Assembly: GCA_029582265.1 (NCBI GenBank)
Contig: CM055816.1
Span: 37,699,466-37,763,465 of the forward strand
DNA: 64,000 bases
Direction: 5' to 3'
Source of the DNA: Zoroaster sp. YZ-2022
Taxonomy: Eukaryota; Echinodermata; Asteroidea; Forcipulatida; Zoroasteridae
The stretch's first letter is position 1, and every line of letters starts with the position of its first letter. Below are positions 59,600 to 64,000 of the stretch, in pieces. The translations under genes were made by a program, and so were the position numbers. The notes below the pieces were generated by a model, which did not search any database, was not told where the DNA came from, and saw nothing but the letters and a program-made list of their open reading frames with translations.

Positions 59600-59990
59600 A
59601 GATTAAGACGTCTGCACTAGTAAGCAGGAGGTCGTGGGTACGAATCCCGCCCGAGTCGCCTGTGAAGTTTTTTCAACAGACACTCGGAAAGCACCGAGTA
59701 TACAGTGCTATACACGCGTCGGTGTAGGGCAAAATTGAATAATTTTTTTCTCACCCGACGCAAGTATTTCATCAAACTATAATATCTCAGCACCCACTGC
59801 TATATAGGATTCTAGCCAGCCAATCGACATCGGGCAAGCTCGGTGGTCGAGAAGTTAAGACGTCTGCACTAGTAAACAGGAGGTCGTGGGTTTGAATCCC
59901 ACTCGGAGAGCACTTAGTATATAGTGCTAAATACACGTCGGTGTAGGGCAAAATTAAATAAATTGTGATTAATGTGCCATGGACATCCAA
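59600..59990 (+). repeat. Dimeric tRNA-derived SINE
   Basis: Monomer 1 (about 59604-59770) has a truncated head with the B-box intact (GGGTACGAATCCCGC) and a full body. A linker (ACCCACTGCTATATAGGATT CTAGCC) leads to monomer 2 (59829-59975) with a full head GGGCAAGCTCGGTGGTCGAG ... GGGTTTGAATCCC and a shortened body. Same family and same joining linker as 4077-4456. Confidence 0.8.
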
Positions 59991-60385
59991 CTAAGCTCAA
60001 TACTATGAGGGCGAAAAAGGTGGCTCCAGAAACAATAAATCAAAAAAATAGTTAACACGTTTGGTTGCATTTAGACGTACACAAACCCTTTTAAAGCATA
60101 AATTAATGTATTTGTTTTTCCTTGGTGGAAACTAGTAAAACTAAATGAATTAAAAAGAGATATTATGAAAAAACTATAAATAAAATATACGTGCAAGTAG
60201 AGCGTTTCCAAGTGGTTATTTTCATGACAACCGATGATGTCATCATGACGACGTAATTTTATAATGTAACTTGAACTGTATCTCCAACGAAATTATTGTT
60301 ATTATGTCAAAGGCTTTATTATGTGGAAAAGTGCAATCCGACCTCGCCTATTGTTCTTATTTGTTTGATTGTTTTTATCATTCAG

Positions 60386-60496
60386 ATTGCAGTGATCCTC
60401 TAGGGATGGAGAGTAAGGATATACCCGACGGTAGTTTGTCAGTCTCGTCTGCCCACTCAAGTTACGCAAAGGAAGAGTCTCGGCTCAATTATGATG
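60386..60496 (+). CDS. F5/8 type C domain B, exon 1
   Basis: 111 bp, acceptor TTTTTATCATTCAG, donor GATG|GTAATT, phases 1 and 1. Encodes CSDPLGMESKDIPDGSLSVS ... EESRLNYD. It is a duplicate of 51805-51915 and lies 2.76 kb after domain A exon 3. Its partner exons 2 and 3 are not found before the window ends, so they should lie to the right. Confidence 0.85.
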
Positions 60497-63400
60497 GTAA
60501 TTCTTATCTTCTATAACCCTTATCTTCTGAATATCTTCTCCTTTCATTTATAAAGAAAAGTCACATATAGTTTGTATCTATCGCATCCTATTAGTAGCAC
60601 CCATTGGGCATAATTTACACGCCCTATGGGGGCCGTGTTGAAGTGACAAAGCATGGTTTCTTCCTGTAATGTCTTCTTCCTTCAACAGGCTTCACGGGAG
60701 GTGTGATGTACTCTTTGTGTCTGTTCTGAATATATACTTTTAATGTGTGATTATTAAAAACAATTGCAATTTTCTTTAGTATTGCAATTTTATAGTGATA
60801 TTTTTTTTTACTTTGCTAAATTAATGTTTGGTGTAATTTTAAAGATTTTAGACGTAATAATTGTTTCCATATTCTTATCGGCGGTTTACCGCTGTTGGTT
60901 GAGGTCAATGATATCCCCCATGACAGTTTAGACATTGTGATTAGATTAGAAATACTCACGTGGGTATCTTTGAAGTTATTATTTACTTATTATTGCCTCG
61001 TCTTATCAGTTTACCCTGGATAATGTTTTTAAGTTCTTCTACAATACAAAGTGCCAATACACATGCATGTTTTTCGCCATACATTGTCAATTTATTATAC
61101 GGTTGTTGTGAGCCCCCATTATTAGCAGTATGCCCCACCCCTTTTTGAGACCCTGCATCCACGCATGCCTTCAGGATAAGTGGTGTTATGTATCCAAAGG
61201 CCTATCGCTTTTGATAAAAAGTCTATTAGGCCAAATCATTTTTTTTTTTCAACGGGGAAATACGTGATACACGTATAAGTGGGGACCAAATTGCCCAAAT
61301 ACAAAATATGGTGTATAAGAGAGGCCTCACAAATCGGGCAAAAGTTCATAACCCTATGCGAAAAAAATCGTTTAAAACACAACCCGCTGCAATAACCCTT
61401 GTATAGTTTGATATCTCAAAACCCTATTAAAAATTAATGGGTTTTAGAATAGGAAAACAAATAATAAAAAAAATGTCCAAATTTACAAAATGTGACCAAT
61501 TCCAATGCATTCTGCAAATCCAATATGGCCGCCATTAACATAAAATGCAATATCACATGTTTTTCAAGAATTTGTGTGTGAATGCTTTTTTGTTTGTTTG
61601 TTTGTTACATTTCTTTACCCAGGGTCTGCCCAAACAGTTTAAAACTGGTTTCCATTGGGGCCCTGCATACATTACAAATGACTATACACATGTACAAGTA
61701 CAATACATTACAAATACAATACAATAAAATAAATAATTAAACAAATAAAAATAACTAAAAGACTCACGATTATTTGGAATGAACAATAATGGGCGATTTT
61801 GAAGGTTTCCAGGGGATGGGTCATTAGTTCAGCCCCAACCATAACTCAACATCAACGCCAATGGTTATAACCCCTCCTTTAAAAAAAACAAAAACATACT
61901 GGATCCGCTGATGGATTGTATCTGCCTTTATTCCCCTTTTGATTACAAAATGACCAAAATTGTGGTAATAGCGCCCTCCAGCGGTGATTTAAGTGACGTC
62001 ACATTATTATATGTGCTCATTTTGATGGCCAACGGATGAAATTTACTGTTTACTGGGGATAAAATACTATTTTGGACAACCAGAAAATGCTAAAACATTG
62101 ATATATCTTAATAGGGTTAAATCGTTTGGATAATAATTCGTACAGTTTCTTTTGGGACAGGTAGACATGTCCCTCCAATATTTAGGGCGGTGAGGGCGTG
62201 GTAACGGCCATAATCGTCTCCACTAAATCAAACTGTGCAGAACACACATACTAATACATTTGTTTTTGTCTTTGGCGTTTTCCAGGCAGTTTATTGTTTA
62301 TCCATCAGTTACATGTCAAAACACACACTCATACAGAACAAAGGAAAGAACAAGTGCATTACAAATTAAAAGACAAATATTTTAAAATTTGGTTTAATGC
62401 AGTTCGTGAATTCGGTTTCACTTTTAAACATCTTTGTAATCAACAGCAGTGTTTGTATTAAATGCGTTGATGAATTCTGTATTTGTACACAATGAAAGAG
62501 GTTATTATTACTAAGAGGTTACCAGTGTCAAAATTAACATCATTAATGTTATAGCCTACCATAAATTCTTTCAACTTAATGTCTTGCTTGATTTGTAAAT
62601 TTAGATTCATGAGATATAGCCAATGTTGTTCCAGATTTGTTTCAAAAAACTTGCCGGAAAGCAAAAAGTGACTGAGGTCATTATGCACATTACATATAAA
62701 TAAACGAGTAACTTAAATTCCATTTTATAGTCAAATTCATTTGATTTGGAAGGATTGATGTTGTACATTACTTTTAAACTACATTGTTTATATTTATTTA
62801 TAGGTAGTTTTGTAATGTTAAAGTTCCTACCTTGTTTCAAATTAAAGTCCAGCAGGAGTTGTAAGATGGTTTTCCAATGTAATATGCTTCACCTCTACTA
62901 ACATGTTTTGGTCTTCACAAACAAATTATACACCGTCTTTGATTTCAGATCAGCTGAATAATTATCCAAATTCATAACTATTTCGTTATAAATGGGAACA
63001 TTGAATTGAGTCAATTTAGCAATTAGTTTCTTGATCCAAATGTTAGGTATTGCTTTTCTGATCTGTTACATCTCACTTACACACCTAAACGCTCAGTATG
63101 GTTCACAGCCCATTTTATATCAATATAATCACAATTAGTAAGAAATTAATACACAGGCTGGTTTATATTTTAGTCTTAAAAGGGGGAAAAGGGATGAAGG
63201 GAGAAGAGGAAATGGTACATACATTGTTCTAAGCGGAAGGGAATTACCCCCACCCGGGCATGCATGTAAGAATTTAACTCACTATAATTTTCACATCTAA
63301 CCCCCACGCCCCCACTCCTCTGTTGAGAGACGTACGAGATCCACCATTTTATGGGGGTGGATAAGAACCCTGTGGTTGCACGCCTGCCCCCGTTGTGTAT

Positions 63401-64000
63401 ATACTTTTTCGCGAATTTTAAAAAGGAAGAACCAATTCATTACAATAAAACGCCGCCACTGCCAGTGTAATATCCCTTCAATATTTCCATGCATGATAAT
63501 CAGTTATGACATGACTGTTTTATTAAGCTACTAACCATATTTCTTATCCACCAGATTCAACCATTATACTACCGTTTTGAAACTACAGCAGAAACCGATG
63601 CAGCATAACTGTGGTCATTCAGTAAGGGGTACTTGGGGAACTGGGATTTTCAGGGGGCGCATCAAGCACATTTGTAGAGGGAACTTGTGTTTTGCTTAGC
63701 GAATCAGAAATCTTAGCACATGCCCCCCACCCCGCCCATCTGCTCATACACTATATCTAAACCCATGCATACAATTCTAAAACAATAAATACATCCCATA
63801 ATCGTTTAGCGTCATTACGTAAGAGGCTTATTAGCCTCTATTTTACATCCGGGATACGCACTGCACACTAAGAAATAATGGTTCAAATCTGCACCCAAAT
63901 CGTTAGCAGCACCCTGTGGTGCAGACTTGGCACCCGTGATTGTGTGCCTCCCTACGGGTGCAGATTTGCACCCTCAGAGAGCAAATATACCCTCAAGAGA
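60497..64000. other. Intron of the HYR-F5/8C gene, partly paralogous to 53315-54760
   Basis: 61030-62200 repeats the intron sequence found after domain A exon 1. The remainder is AT-rich with no recognised exon, RNA gene or element ends. The last 130 bases hold repeated GGGTGCAGATTTGCACC-like palindromes (63890-63975) that may be the edge of another MITE. Confidence 0.55.

Noticed and set aside
59604..59905. tRNA genes suggested by B-box-like sequences
   Set aside because: Acceptor stems do not pair, and the sequences repeat as SINE heads.

Overview
The window is AT-rich, intron-bearing animal DNA dominated by transposable elements. I infer a marine invertebrate deuterostome, most likely an echinoderm. 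The reasons are a gene built from a hyalin-repeat (HYR) module and F5/8-type C (discoidin) modules, tRNA-derived SINEs, Penelope-like elements, and piggyBac, Harbinger and hAT families. The species cannot be fixed from the sequence alone.

Layout. 1-23690 is a nest of segmental duplications with no convincing host gene. A 4.3-kb block (2691-7121) is repeated in tandem at 7138-11382, and the junction carries a short TTAGGG tract. A diverged copy lies at 17031-20960, inside a larger duplicated unit (about 1430-15690 against 15962-23697). Mariner-type MITEs, a dimeric tRNA-SINE, a 1.4-kb hAT element and compact inverted-repeat elements with hammerhead-like motifs are embedded in these copies.

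23698-30837 is an insertion made of a promoter-like region and first exon of a P2X7-like transposon-associated gene. It is split by a 6.3-kb Harbinger element (23957-30286, TSD CTG). That element has an intact-looking four-exon Myb-like gene and a broken transposase. 30838-34871 holds repeat remnants, a mariner MITE and a possible LTR.

34872-60496 carries exons of one host gene on the + strand: a HYR exon (34872-35102), an F5/8C domain in three exons (51805-51915, 55766-55965, 57491-57626) and the first exon of a second F5/8C domain (60386-60496). The splice phases are mutually compatible. This looks like a secreted or extracellular-matrix modular protein. Its 16.7-kb intron contains a decayed second HYR exon whose 5' end has been amplified into a 33-bp minisatellite.

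The most striking object is in that intron: a piggyBac element (TTAA-flanked, 36338-51280) whose left terminal repeat is split by an 11.0-kb element (36346-47358). The inner element is bounded by inverted repeats and by hairpin-forming 21-bp minisatellite arrays. It carries two convergent spliced genes, a HECT-type ubiquitin ligase-like gene and a DDE integrase-like transposase, and I assign it provisionally to IS3EU. The intron between F5/8C exons 1 and 2 holds a degraded Penelope-like element with reverse-transcriptase and GIY-YIG remnants. The last 3.5 kb is intronic or intergenic and partly paralogous to 53300-54760.
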